Positions 26,901 to 34,520 of a stretch of DNA of 64,000 nucleotides are shown piece by piece. Each line of letters starts with the position of its first letter. The stretch's first letter is position 1. Source of the DNA: CBDBKL01 sp965116215 (GTDB lineage: Bacteria > Bdellovibrionota > Bdellovibrionia > Bdellovibrionales > JAKFYE01); NCBI GenBank assembly GCA_965116215.1, contig OZ220494.1, positions 62,001 to 126,000 on the forward strand. Reading direction: 5' to 3'. The notes beneath the pieces are model-generated. The model was given only the letters and a program-made list of their open reading frames with translations. It was not told the DNA's origin and did no database searches. A program made the position numbers and the translations under genes.

Positions 26901-27249
26901 CGTTGTTAGATATGATGACGGACAGTTTGTCGTTGCTGCTTTAACAATATTGGGTAAGGCCTATACACATATGGCAGAGGCTCTTTATGGTGCGGCTGTT
27001 CCGAAAGGATTAAGTGCAGAAGATTTAAAAAAATATAAAGAAGGTGTAGATGCAGTGGCTCGGCCTATGAAAGAGCGTGGAATTTCTAAGTATAGAGAAG
27101 CTATCGCAAAATCGAATGACTTAATGGCTTATAGTGATTGGTCTATCGATGCATGGAAAGGCTTAAGGAAGTATGATAAAAGCTTAGGTGTTAGAAAATT
27201 GGATGAGCGTATTTTAGATATTCAACAATATGACTTGATGGGGATTTAG
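23941..27249 (+). CDS. gltD: Large periplasmic TPR protein of the Glt/Nfs complex (GltD/AgmU/NfsD-like)
   Basis: The 1102-residue protein has an N-terminal hydrophobic export signal (FVFIFLISLVMGLNISPDVAFG at about 19-40), a poly-basic block (residues 55-120), and then many TPR-like repeats of Tol-Pal YbgF type: QALLFLGNSYVELGQLKKGV, YFDRAKWKTALTHY, AKFNAGVNYERVKK. Length, location after the GltC-like gene and repeat type match AgmU/GltD. In Myxococcus AgmU spans the periplasm and travels with the motor. The start overlaps the previous gene; no better start preserves the signal. Confidence 0.8.
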   Translation: MKWEIITTWAHKVVGNWKFVFIFLISLVMGLNISPDVAFGTSFTAIQDVLIGQKKSKKRSKIRKKKRRGIKKVRSNRKKNSKKVEDLLDSIPKFKKKRRALPKYKVRKQKMKKIDIRRIRPARTAALKFSSKDSTRDEQDFERTLKRQIASLERLIQEYGSGEDRGELLLRLSKLYIDLAAEIDLRAQRQLDKALEIWDKGKKRGRPPRAKGRREIRDAIRAAIQLNEQYIKDNPKGRRIDQALLFLGNSYVELGQLKKGVQYYEELAKRFPKSRYIKDSAFALGEYYFDRAKWKTALTHYKQIISNKNSKHYSLGLYKAAWCYYRMGKVHRGIRYLERVIAYARTQKNRIRSGGLKVDSIRLTKEAEDALVPFYADVLPYRDAKSYFLRKSGRKRLFYFLEKLAYVYSDQGKRVQSRYIFKQLLDMRPVSPRAFDYQYRIVSNYEYGGNNKIFRKELYTWIRNYGMDSAWARANRNDPGLLREAYEKRESKLREHILRLHEATQKSRASYSQSLVEQGYKLYLSEFKKSKRYVEMRFYYAELLYEMKKYQRASAQYLWVANNPSGSKYHKDALLNAIYSLEPLLPREKIINPEELNFRPYTEEELQFRKLSLQFTNTYPKAKESLEMQFKLARMAYVHYDFKNAIRLFRLVIDKSPRSRYAVYSANLILDIYNLQKDYDGLAKVGKELLDRKGLRSSDLKIDIKDVVQRAMFKKARDAEVAGDYLGSAKLYEKFFRTYPRSELAISAKFNAGVNYERVKKILRAISMYREIVLTKSRQNKKERKEAHRLLARLYEKTGQYSKAAKQLESFAKRYPDDPKADESLYNAAVLFEGLGLWTSSRRNYKKYAAKKGRRGAREVEYILARMQERRGWLSAAVLSYEKFLSMNSSKADRVVFATFKVADISRRLRKREKAQKWYKRTISVHSALKGNPGVGNSEAAESKFRLSEKVYYELVRLRIPRSSKAQQRAVQKKLSLLDKLNKEMAAVVRYDDGQFVVAALTILGKAYTHMAEALYGAAVPKGLSAEDLKKYKEGVDAVARPMKERGISKYREAIAKSNDLMAYSDWSIDAWKGLRKYDKSLGVRKLDERILDIQQYDLMGI

Positions 27250-27252
27250 TTG

Positions 27253-28065
27253 ATGTCGAAATTTTTAAGTTTATTCATTTTGAGTTTATTAGTTGCTTGT
27301 TCCTCAGCAGAAAAGTCTGATCTGGATTTAATGTCCTCATCTGTAGATAGACCCAAAGATTTAAATATATCCACTTCTAAGAATATTGAAGAGCAGCCTT
27401 TAGGGAGTTATAAAGATTTAGCTGAAGCTGTTAAAGCGGGTAATGGTGTCAAAGTGGAAAAGTTAGCTAGGGGCTATCTTTCTAGAAATGAAAAAGACAC
27501 CAAAGCCTTAAATGCTCTGGGTGTTTATTATTTTACTCAAGAGAAATATGGTCTTGCAAAACTCATATTTAAAAAGATTTTACAGGATAAAAGACTTGCC
27601 TCTGTCCATTATAACTTGGGTCTCATTTATCTTGTAGAGGGTGATGAAGAAAGTGCTATTGAAGAGTTGAGTGCAGCACTCAGCTTGGATAGTTCTCATG
27701 TGTTAGCCTCGGCTCAAATGGGTGCAATTCATTTAAAATATAAAAATTATCAAAGGGCTTTGGAGCTTTTGGAGTTTGCATACAATGCAAAGAAACATCA
27801 TTTAGCATTAACTAATAACTATGCAATTGTTTTAAGGGCTATGGGTGATTTCAATCGAGCTAGGAATGTTTATGAAAGTATAAAGGGAAAGGAAAAAAAT
27901 GCGAGAGTTCTTTTAAATTATGCTTTGCTTTTGGGTGATGGGTTAAAAAATGTAGAAGAGGCTAAGAAAATTATCAATAAAATTAAGTTTTTGACGACAA
28001 GTCCTGATATAATGAAGGCAACAAATAGCTTATTAAGGCGTCTTGAAAGGGGAAGTGCAGGATGA
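27253..28065 (+). CDS. gltE: TPR lipoprotein of the Glt/Nfs complex (GltE/AglT/NfsE-like)
   Basis: The 270-residue lipoprotein has a lipobox LLVACSS near residue 16 and four or five TPRs (ALNALGVYYFTQEKYGLAKLIF, SVHYNLGLIYLVEGDEESAI, ALTNNYAIVLRAMGDFNRAR). Its place between the long TPR protein and the small exported protein is that of aglT/gltE and nfsE. The ATG at 27253 is preferred over the TTG one codon before. The stop overlaps the next start. The lipid anchor probably ties the periplasmic TPR scaffold to the outer membrane. Confidence 0.8.
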   Translation: MSKFLSLFILSLLVACSSAEKSDLDLMSSSVDRPKDLNISTSKNIEEQPLGSYKDLAEAVKAGNGVKVEKLARGYLSRNEKDTKALNALGVYYFTQEKYGLAKLIFKKILQDKRLASVHYNLGLIYLVEGDEESAIEELSAALSLDSSHVLASAQMGAIHLKYKNYQRALELLEFAYNAKKHHLALTNNYAIVLRAMGDFNRARNVYESIKGKEKNARVLLNYALLLGDGLKNVEEAKKIINKIKFLTTSPDIMKATNSLLRRLERGSAG

Positions 28066-28307
28066 AATTATTTTTTTTAATCTTGTTTTTTGCTAGCTTT
28101 CTATTTGTTGGAGAGGATATCTATGCGCAAAGAAGACAATCTATTGACTTTGAAGATCAGTTGATTGAAGGGGAGTTGAGAAATCCAGAACTGACATACT
28201 TGATGAAGAAAAGACAATTTAATTTTGGACGGCTTATTAAATTAAGAGAGAACTTTGTATCAGAGTTGAAGAAAACATCTGAACAAGTTCAACGTGGGGG
28301 CAAATAG
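28062..28307 (+). CDS. Small exported protein of the gliding-type cluster (GltF/NfsF position)
   Basis: The 81-residue product has a signal peptide (FFLILFFASFLFVGEDIYAQ) and a charged mature part of only about 58 residues (RRQSIDFEDQLIEGELRNPE then MKKRQFNFGRLIKLRENF). It sits between the lipoprotein and the FHA gene, where Myxococcus has the small gltF/nfsF, but I see no decisive motif linking them. The start is coupled to the previous stop (ATGA) and its stop lies 2 bp before the FHA gene's TTG start. Confidence 0.7.
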   Translation: MKLFFLILFFASFLFVGEDIYAQRRQSIDFEDQLIEGELRNPELTYLMKKRQFNFGRLIKLRENFVSELKKTSEQVQRGGK

Positions 28308-28309
28308 TA

Positions 28310-30526
28310 TTGGAACAACCGCTCTTTTTAAAAATATATAAAGATAAAGAGCTCATTCAGGTTAAGCAATTCTTGCAAGAACAAGTCATTATTGGTCGAA
28401 ATCCTGACCTGGATGTCATTCTTGAGGATGAGTCCGTATTTCCTGTCCATGCTGTCATAGAGGAAAGGGATGGGGGATGTTTCCTCTGTGATATGGGGTC
28501 TGAAAGTGGCGTGAAGAAAAATGGAGAGCGCATTTTAGATGAAAATATAGATAGTGGTGATGTTATTGAAATAGGGCCTTATCGCATTGAATTTCATATA
28601 GGAATACCAATGCCCAAGAAAAAGCCCCCAAGAGTTGTTGTTCACCCTGAAAAATCATCAGAATCTAAAAAAAAGGACATACATGACACTTCGGCGAGTC
28701 AGGTGTCAAATGAGGCACCACCTCCCCCCCTAGAGCATAAAACTGAACATTCAACAAAAATGGATTCTATATCAAATGAGGTGTCACAGCCCTCGGGAGA
28801 TACACCTGATGAAGAAAAAACTTTTATAGATGAGGATGAAAAAAACCAATATGAAGATGATGACACAGAAACTGTTACGGACTTTTCTATAAATGATGCG
28901 AATAATTTTAGCTTAGAAGAAAAAAGTAAAGAAAAAAATAAAGAAGACTTCTCTGAGTCAAAAGGTTTAAAGATCAAGCCATATCAACATTCAGAAAAAA
29001 GAGGTGGAGGGGCGTCGCCTTTTTCTTCTTCTGGCTATGCAAGAGATGTTGTTCTTCCTGAGAGTGGTGCGACTCTTGAAATAGTGGTGGCTTGGGAAGA
29101 TCGTATTCTCAGTACATATCACATTAATGAAAAAATGACAGTTAGAGTAGGAGCACACCCTAAGAATGATGTTGTTGTTCCAGTGTTTAGTAGAAGTGGT
29201 ATCAGCCATCCTCTTGTGAAAATGGATTCTTTGGCAGAGGTATTTATTACCTCTGATATGGAGGGGGAATGGACCTCAGGAAGAGAAAAGTATAAACTTC
29301 GTGATTTAATTCAAAACCGTTCTATGAGGCCTTCTGGAGGGGGATATGTTATTACTCTTCAGCAGGGTGAAATGCTGCGAATGAATTGGGATGGTGGGGT
29401 GTCTGTATATGTGAGGTATGTATCTACAGCTGTTAAACCTCTTGTGGGTCCAGTTTTTGACTTTAGTTCTTCCGAGTTAACATCTTTTGTCGTGATTATG
29501 ATTATGGTAGGCTTAATGGGGCTCTACATGAATGTTTATACTTCTCCAGTTATTGAAGATAAGTTAGAGCCTGAAAAAAAGAGAGTCGCTACTTTTCAGT
29601 ATAAACCACCTCAACCTATAAGACCTGTTTCTCGGCCAAAGGTAAAACCTAAATTAGCAGTTGTGGGGAAAGTATCTTCTAAGAATAAAAAGAGAGTTGC
29701 GAAAAAGGTGACTCAAAAAAAGAAGGTGGCTCGAAAGAAGAAAGTCCCTCGGGTTGGAAAAGCGTCTGCAGCCGCTTCGAATAAATCTAAGACCCGAGCT
29801 AGAAAAAAGCTAACGACACCTAATCCAGGACGGAAAAAGGGGATACGAAGAGGGCAGAGAGTGGGCAAGGTTAGAGGTGGTGGGGGTGCTAAACAAAAAG
29901 ATGTTAAAGATACGGGATTATTAAGTGTCTTTGGAACAAAGGGGGCACAGGATCAACTTCAAAAAGCTTTACAGGGCTCTGATGCTGTGAGTGGCCTCAG
30001 TCAAGAAGCTACTGGGTCTGGTCGAACTAAAGCAGTTGGAGCGGGAACGGATATTGGTCAAGGTTTAAAAGACCTGGGTAAGGGTGGGAAAGGTGTTTCT
30101 ACTGTTGGAATTAGTGGAGTAAAGACGAAAGGTATTGGCGGAGGGGATTCGGGTTATGGGTTAGATGCCTCTGGGTCAAAAAAGCGGAGCGTGACTATTG
30201 AGGCTGGGGGAGAAGAAGAAGAGTTTATGGGTGAAATTGATAAGGAGGCTGTTCGTCGGGTCATCAAGAGAGGGGAGAATCAAATAAAGAATTGTTATGA
30301 AAGGGTATTAAATACAAATCCAGGACTACGTGGAAAAGTTGTTCTTCAGTGGTCAATTATTGAACGGGGTCGTGTTAGAAATGCAAAGGTAGTGAGGGGA
30401 GACTCTACTTTAAAAAATCAAAGTGTTTATAGGTGTATTATTTCACGTCTAAAAACATGGAGATTTCCTGAGCCGCCTATTGGTACATATGCGGACATTA
30501 GATACCCGTTTGTATTTACATATTAG
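28310..30526 (+). CDS. gltG: FHA / transmembrane / TonB-like adaptor of the Glt/Nfs complex (GltG/NfsG-like)
   Basis: The 738-residue protein has five parts: a cytoplasmic FHA domain (residues 5-100, GRNPDLDVILEDESVFPVHA); a long acidic/Ser linker (127-230); a second FHA-like fold (about 250-375, VRVGAHPKNDVVVP); one membrane helix (388-408); and a Pro/Lys-rich then Gly-rich periplasmic arm, ending in an AgmX/TonB-type C-terminal domain (641-738, with KNCYERVLNTNPGLRGKVVL). This matches GltG. FHA reads phosphothreonine on a cytosolic partner and the TonB-like end contacts the envelope scaffold, so it couples the motor to the outer complex. It starts at TTG. Confidence 0.85.
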   Translation: MEQPLFLKIYKDKELIQVKQFLQEQVIIGRNPDLDVILEDESVFPVHAVIEERDGGCFLCDMGSESGVKKNGERILDENIDSGDVIEIGPYRIEFHIGIPMPKKKPPRVVVHPEKSSESKKKDIHDTSASQVSNEAPPPPLEHKTEHSTKMDSISNEVSQPSGDTPDEEKTFIDEDEKNQYEDDDTETVTDFSINDANNFSLEEKSKEKNKEDFSESKGLKIKPYQHSEKRGGGASPFSSSGYARDVVLPESGATLEIVVAWEDRILSTYHINEKMTVRVGAHPKNDVVVPVFSRSGISHPLVKMDSLAEVFITSDMEGEWTSGREKYKLRDLIQNRSMRPSGGGYVITLQQGEMLRMNWDGGVSVYVRYVSTAVKPLVGPVFDFSSSELTSFVVIMIMVGLMGLYMNVYTSPVIEDKLEPEKKRVATFQYKPPQPIRPVSRPKVKPKLAVVGKVSSKNKKRVAKKVTQKKKVARKKKVPRVGKASAAASNKSKTRARKKLTTPNPGRKKGIRRGQRVGKVRGGGGAKQKDVKDTGLLSVFGTKGAQDQLQKALQGSDAVSGLSQEATGSGRTKAVGAGTDIGQGLKDLGKGGKGVSTVGISGVKTKGIGGGDSGYGLDASGSKKRSVTIEAGGEEEEFMGEIDKEAVRRVIKRGENQIKNCYERVLNTNPGLRGKVVLQWSIIERGRVRNAKVVRGDSTLKNQSVYRCIISRLKTWRFPEPPIGTYADIRYPFVFTY

Positions 30527-30564
30527 GTAAGGGAATTTAAAAAGATATATTAAGGAGGGGTAAG

Positions 30565-31230
30565 GTGGAACCAATACAAACACAAGAAAAGGCTAATTTT
30601 ATTATTCATGCCTTTGAGGTAGGCGGACCAGTCATGTATATTATTTTACTGGTTGGGTTAGCAGTCGTATTTCGAATCGTCGAAAGGGAGATGACTTTAA
30701 GGAAACTCAAAGTCAGTAAGGAAGACTTTAATGAGCGTCTTTTTGGAATGATATTGAAAGGGGATGTTCGTGAAGCTATTAAGTTTTGTGATAATCAGCC
30801 AGCACCATTAACAAACACAATGAAGGCAGGACTTATTCAGGTTTTAAATAAAAGATCTGATGAAGAAGTGCAAGTGGCTATGGACGCTGCTGTTTTAAGA
30901 GAGACGCCTCGTATTGAGGGCTGGACGGCATTTCTTGCTGTATTTGGAAATATTGCTACTCTTGTTGGGCTACTGGGAACAATTATTGGTCTTATTATTT
31001 CATTTTCTGGTGTGGCAGAAGCTGATCCTGCACAAAAAGCGGAAATTCTATCACGTGGTATTTCTGAGGCTCTCAACTGTACAGCATTTGGTCTGATTGT
31101 TGCTATTCCAGCATTGATTGCATATGGGTACTATCAAACACGTGTTGGGCATATGATAAATGACATGGTTGAGAGCAGTATGTCTCTTATGAATATTGTT
31201 GTAGCTAATAAGGATAAGATTAAGGATTAA
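30565..31230 (+). CDS. aglR: TolQ/ExbB/MotA-type motor subunit of the gliding-type machine (AglR-like)
   Basis: The 221-residue protein has three membrane segments: VMYIILLVGLAVVFRIV, then FLAVFGNIATLVGLLGTIIGLIISF, then CTAFGLIVAIPALIAYGYY. The conserved GLLGTIxGLI and AIPA motifs are those of ExbB/TolQ proteins, which form the pentameric stator around two ExbD-type plugs and use proton flow. The start is GTG with an AAGGAGGGG site. Two TolR-like genes follow, giving the one-AglR, two-TolR set-up (AglR, AglQ, AglS) of the myxobacterial gliding motor. Confidence 0.88.
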   Translation: MEPIQTQEKANFIIHAFEVGGPVMYIILLVGLAVVFRIVEREMTLRKLKVSKEDFNERLFGMILKGDVREAIKFCDNQPAPLTNTMKAGLIQVLNKRSDEEVQVAMDAAVLRETPRIEGWTAFLAVFGNIATLVGLLGTIIGLIISFSGVAEADPAQKAEILSRGISEALNCTAFGLIVAIPALIAYGYYQTRVGHMINDMVESSMSLMNIVVANKDKIKD

Positions 31231-31235
31231 ATAAT

Positions 31236-31706
31236 ATGGCACAGATAGAAGAATTTGGTAGTGGACGCTCTAAAAATGTAGAATTGAATTTGGTCCCATT
31301 TATTGACCTTATGAGTGTTTGTATTATTTTTCTTCTTATTACAGCTGTATGGACTCAGGTTTCAATGTTACAGATTGGTAGTTCTGTGTATGGAAAAAGA
31401 ACGGAGTTTACTCCCTCTGAGCCGCCTCCTCGACCAGAGATTTCTTTTCGTGTTGATGTGACGGCTAATGGATATATTATTAACTTGGCAAAGAGCCGTC
31501 GTGTTGTGCCTTTGAAAGATGGGGATCATGACGATTTCTCTCTTTATAATTATATTAAAGCGATTAAAAGTAAATATCCTCAAAAGGAAGATTCGGTGAT
31601 CGCCTTGAGTGATGACATGACTTATAATCATCTCATAAGAGGAATGGATATTCTTTTAAACGCTGGTTTTCCTGAGATATCTGTTGCAACTGGAGGGTTA
31701 CAGTAA
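31236..31706 (+). CDS. aglQ: TolR/ExbD-type motor subunit (AglQ-like)
   Basis: The 156-residue protein has one N-terminal membrane helix with the proton-binding Asp (LNLVPFIDLMSVCIIFLLIT, Asp28) and a periplasmic ExbD/TolR domain (ISFRVDVTANGYIINL, ending EISVATGGLQ). It pairs with the TolQ-type subunit upstream and a second TolR-type gene downstream, whose ATG overlaps its stop. Which of the pair is AglQ and which AglS is assigned only by order. Confidence 0.85.
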   Translation: MAQIEEFGSGRSKNVELNLVPFIDLMSVCIIFLLITAVWTQVSMLQIGSSVYGKRTEFTPSEPPPRPEISFRVDVTANGYIINLAKSRRVVPLKDGDHDDFSLYNYIKAIKSKYPQKEDSVIALSDDMTYNHLIRGMDILLNAGFPEISVATGGLQ

Positions 31707-32305
31707 TGCCAATTTATGCCCCTGGAAAAAGATATGTACGTTGTTCTCGAGTGATGGATACGGGACGGGCTAAGCGCAATATAGTTGCCATGCTTTCTCT
31801 GACCGCAATGGTGGATATGTTTACAGTTTTAACGATTTTTTTACTTCAGAATTATAATGCAACAGGCGCAGTGATTCATATTCCTGAAAAGGTGATTCTT
31901 CCAAAGGCTTCTGCAGTCAAGGAGTTACAACCAGCTCACGTTGTGACAATTACACCTGATTTTATTTTGCTCGATAACAATCAAGTTGTTGAATATATTC
32001 AAGTGAAGGATCAAAAGGATTGGATGATTCGTCCTCTGTATAATCTTGTTAGGGATGCTCTACAAAAAGATGAAATAGAGTATCGTAAAACTTTAAAACA
32101 AACTTTGAAAGGTGTGATGAATCCTGAGGATAAAGAGGTTCAAAGTCTTAAAGAAGAACAATTGAGAAAGATAACAGTTCAAGCTGATAAGGATATTGAT
32201 TTTTTAACTATTAAAAAGGTTATGTTTACCATTACAGAGGCAGGATCAAAAGAAATTAATTTTGCTGTTATTCAAGAGGAAAGCCGTTATGAAGTTAATC
32301 TGTAA
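31706..32305 (+). CDS. aglS: TolR/ExbD-type motor subunit (AglS-like)
   Basis: The 199-residue protein has one membrane helix with a central Asp (VAMLSLTAMVDMFTVLTIFLL) followed by a periplasmic domain with a longer insertion (about residues 115-155, KQTLKGVMNPEDKEVQSLKE) and the ExbD-type end (VMFTITEAGSKEINFAVIQEE). It is the last gene of the ten-gene gliding-type run. Two non-identical TolR-type subunits allow an asymmetric plug dimer in the stator. The stop is followed by a short intergenic repeat, and a convergent GYF/PilZ gene comes next. Confidence 0.85.
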   Translation: MPIYAPGKRYVRCSRVMDTGRAKRNIVAMLSLTAMVDMFTVLTIFLLQNYNATGAVIHIPEKVILPKASAVKELQPAHVVTITPDFILLDNNQVVEYIQVKDQKDWMIRPLYNLVRDALQKDEIEYRKTLKQTLKGVMNPEDKEVQSLKEEQLRKITVQADKDIDFLTIKKVMFTITEAGSKEINFAVIQEESRYEVNL

Positions 32306-32333
32306 TTTTGAAAAGGTTACAGTCTTTTATGCC

Positions 32334-32380
32334 AAACACGATCTTAGTCATTTAAACGCTTTTCAATCTAAATAGCAAGT
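32334..32380. repeat. Short intergenic repeat (CCAAACACGATCTTAGT family, copy 1)
   Basis: The sequence CCAAACACGATCTTAGT, then about TTTAAACGCTTTTCAATC and a trailing CAAGT, recurs at 41437-41486 after the second signal-peptidase gene. The stretch lies between convergent gene ends here and downstream of an operon end there, so it may be a transcript-end element. I cannot draw a strong hairpin. Confidence 0.55.
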
Positions 32381-33048
32381 TAGCCAAATTGTTTTACATA
32401 ATCCTGAAGATAGGCTTTTGATCTTTCTGAAATTTTAGAAAACTCTATTCCGGCATAACCAGATGGATTGACATATTTTATTGTGGCTTGAGCTTGAAAA
32501 TCTTCTACAATAAGTAGGCTCTGTATTTTTAATATAACAAGGTCTCCGGCCTTTAGCTCGAAGGCATTTTTAATTCCTAAACCTTGGACACTGATATTAG
32601 AAATATCTTTGTAGAAGATCTGTGTTCCTCGAGTGATTGAGACTCTTCCGACAATAGGTGCTCTTACAAATTTACGGCGTGTTATTCCGATAGCTTCCAT
32701 AATTGTATTAAATTCGAACAATCGTGCCCATTGTTCTTGGCCTTCTGTCCAAAGGTATATTTGAGATAGATCTTTGTGATAGGATAAGAATTGAATCAAT
32801 TGATCTTTTGTATAGGGGCCAAATTGTTCACCTCTATTTTCTGCATACCAGAGTTTTGGCTTTTGACTATTTATAGCTTTAAGTTGGTTATAGTATTTTC
32901 TCCAGTTTTGAAATGATAACCAGCTTTTTTGTCCTTTGGACCAAAGGAGGATGTCTTTTTTATTTTTGAAATGACTATGATAGATAGTTTCTGCTGCGAA
33001 AGGCCCAGTGACATTTTCTTGATAATAGATGAACCATTTTCTACTCAT
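32380..33048 (-). CDS. GYF-GYF-PilZ domain protein
   Basis: The 222-residue protein has two GYF_2 domains (residues 1-52 with WFIYYQENVTGPFAAETI, and 65-115 with LWYAENRGEQFGPYTKDQLI) and a C-terminal PilZ domain (from about 127: RRKFVRAPIVG, then DISNISVQGLGI). PilZ binds cyclic di-GMP through the RxxxR and D/NxSxxG motifs, both present (here the arginines are in RRKFVR and the second is DISNISVQG). GYF domains bind Pro-rich peptides; the Myxococcus motor adaptor GltJ also has a GYF domain. It faces the gliding-type cluster, so a c-di-GMP-controlled link to the motor, perhaps via the Pro-rich arm of the FHA protein, is a reasonable guess. Confidence 0.85.
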   Translation of the reverse strand: MSRKWFIYYQENVTGPFAAETIYHSHFKNKKDILLWSKGQKSWLSFQNWRKYYNQLKAINSQKPKLWYAENRGEQFGPYTKDQLIQFLSYHKDLSQIYLWTEGQEQWARLFEFNTIMEAIGITRRKFVRAPIVGRVSITRGTQIFYKDISNISVQGLGIKNAFELKAGDLVILKIQSLLIVEDFQAQATIKYVNPSGYAGIEFSKISERSKAYLQDYVKQFG

Positions 33049-33135
33049 ACCTTAGTAGAGATCGGTATCTTAGTCTTAAGACTTTAGATGGTTATATCAG
33101 AGGTGACTTCTAGATTAAAGTCTAAGTGAGGATTT

Positions 33136-33365
33136 AGTTTTTAAGATGCAAGCAGGAAGAGTTTTTCTAAAGGCTTCCAAAATTTCAAACAACTCTGAGG
33201 TCCGCAGCTCGTCTCTCTTCGAGATACGCCCTGCGCCTCAGAAAACTCGTTTTGGAAGCCTTCAGAAAAACTCTTCTTGCCTTTTGATATCTCAGTGGCG
33301 TAAATCATTTTTAAAATTTCTAAGCACTCAGATGACTCTGAGTTCTGCAGCTCATGGTGAGGCTT
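33136..33365. repeat. Palindromic repeat array B
   Basis: One full hairpin unit at about 33155-33280, with the same spacer (TCAGTGGCGTAAATCATT) as array A, then a decayed half unit ending GCAGCTCATGGTGAGGCTTAAAG, which matches the tail of array A. The arms differ from array A in both strands at the same places: the apex is CTC/GAG where A has TTTC/GAAA, and inner arm positions are GGCTTCC on both sides. It lies between the GYF/PilZ gene start and lptC. Confidence 0.85.
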
Positions 33366-33541
33366 AAAGTCCTTAAAAGAATTTTCCTTTAAAGTAAAAG
33401 ACTCCTTTATAGATTAATATAAGAAAATTATTTGTAAGATAGTGTCGCCTTAAGGGGTGTTTATCATAGATTGGTTAAGAGAATAAAGATTGTTAAAAGA
33501 GATTTTGTTCTTAAACATATGTTATAGTATACAGCGAGCTT

Positions 33542-34474
33542 ATGCGTTGGATTTATATTGCTTGCGGTATTCTTTTTATCATAATCTTTGGCTGGATTGT
33601 TATTGTAAAGTTTAACAGTACAGTACAGTTTTCAGATTTTTCAGGCTTTCATATTGAACAAAAAATATCGGGTGTTTATATTACTGATTTTACTTCTAGA
33701 GAAAAAAAGTGGGAGCTTAGAGCCCAAGAAGCTCAGTTTCAAGCGGATAGTTGGTCGTTTCATGATGTAAAACTTCAAGTCAAAAATAAAAAAAATCAGA
33801 AGTATACTCTTCGAGGTGAAAGGGCTCGTTTTAAAAGAGGAGATGAAGATCTTGAGTTAGAAGGCAATGTCACTCTAGATTTAAACAATAGAGGTTATCT
33901 TCGACTTGATTCTATAAGGTATGATGTAAAATCTGAACAGTTGATAAGCGATGCGCCTCTGTATATTTCAAATGAAGATTCACAGGGTATGAAATATGAA
34001 ATATGGGGACAGGGTCTAAAGGTTTACTTGAATGATAGTAAAATAAACTTGGAACAAGGAGTAAAGTGGCAAGTTTATTTTGAAAAAAATAGAAATTCTC
34101 AACTAACGGCGCAGAGGGGCTATTATTGGCTTCACAATCATGTTGCTCAGTTAAAAGGTCGTGTTATTGCTCACTATGGTCGGTTTAAAATTACAGGAGA
34201 GAGCGCAGACCTTATTTGGAAAAATGGGCTTATTTATGCTGTTCAGATTTCTGGAAATGTCCGCATGACGGATATCCATCGCTGGGCAAAAGCTGATAGA
34301 ATGCTGTTAATGGTTCAAAATAGGAGTTTGACTTTAATTGGGAATTCTAGATTAGTACAGGGAAATGATGATCTTTCTGGTCATATGATTGAATTTTCAG
34401 AGGAGGATCAAAAGGTCAGGGTTCATCGTGCAAAGGTACGGGTAGAACAACCAGAAGAGAAATTTTCTTTTTAG
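33542..34474 (+). CDS. lptC: LPS export protein LptC with a possible LptA-like C-terminal part
   Basis: The 310-residue protein has an N-terminal membrane anchor (ACGILFIIIFGWIVIVKF), then an LptC beta-jellyroll start (SGFHIEQKISGVYITDFTSREKKWEL). Repeated OstA-like strands follow (RGERARFKRGDEDLELEGNV, LTLIGNSRLVQGNDDLSGHM). E. coli LptC is about 190 residues and LptA about 185; here 310 residues run straight to lptB with no separate lptA. Either the C-terminal 110-120 residues replace LptA's bridge or lptA is elsewhere. It forms the periplasmic LPS path with LptB and unseen LptFG. Confidence 0.85.
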   Translation: MRWIYIACGILFIIIFGWIVIVKFNSTVQFSDFSGFHIEQKISGVYITDFTSREKKWELRAQEAQFQADSWSFHDVKLQVKNKKNQKYTLRGERARFKRGDEDLELEGNVTLDLNNRGYLRLDSIRYDVKSEQLISDAPLYISNEDSQGMKYEIWGQGLKVYLNDSKINLEQGVKWQVYFEKNRNSQLTAQRGYYWLHNHVAQLKGRVIAHYGRFKITGESADLIWKNGLIYAVQISGNVRMTDIHRWAKADRMLLMVQNRSLTLIGNSRLVQGNDDLSGHMIEFSEEDQKVRVHRAKVRVEQPEEKFSF

Positions 34475-34520
34475 GATGATATTCTAAAAATGAAATTGAA
34501 AACTGAAATTATGGGTTGAG

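Noticed and set aside
28062..28307. Calling the 81-residue protein GltF with certainty
   Set aside because: Position fits but no diagnostic motif is visible, so the symbol was left out.
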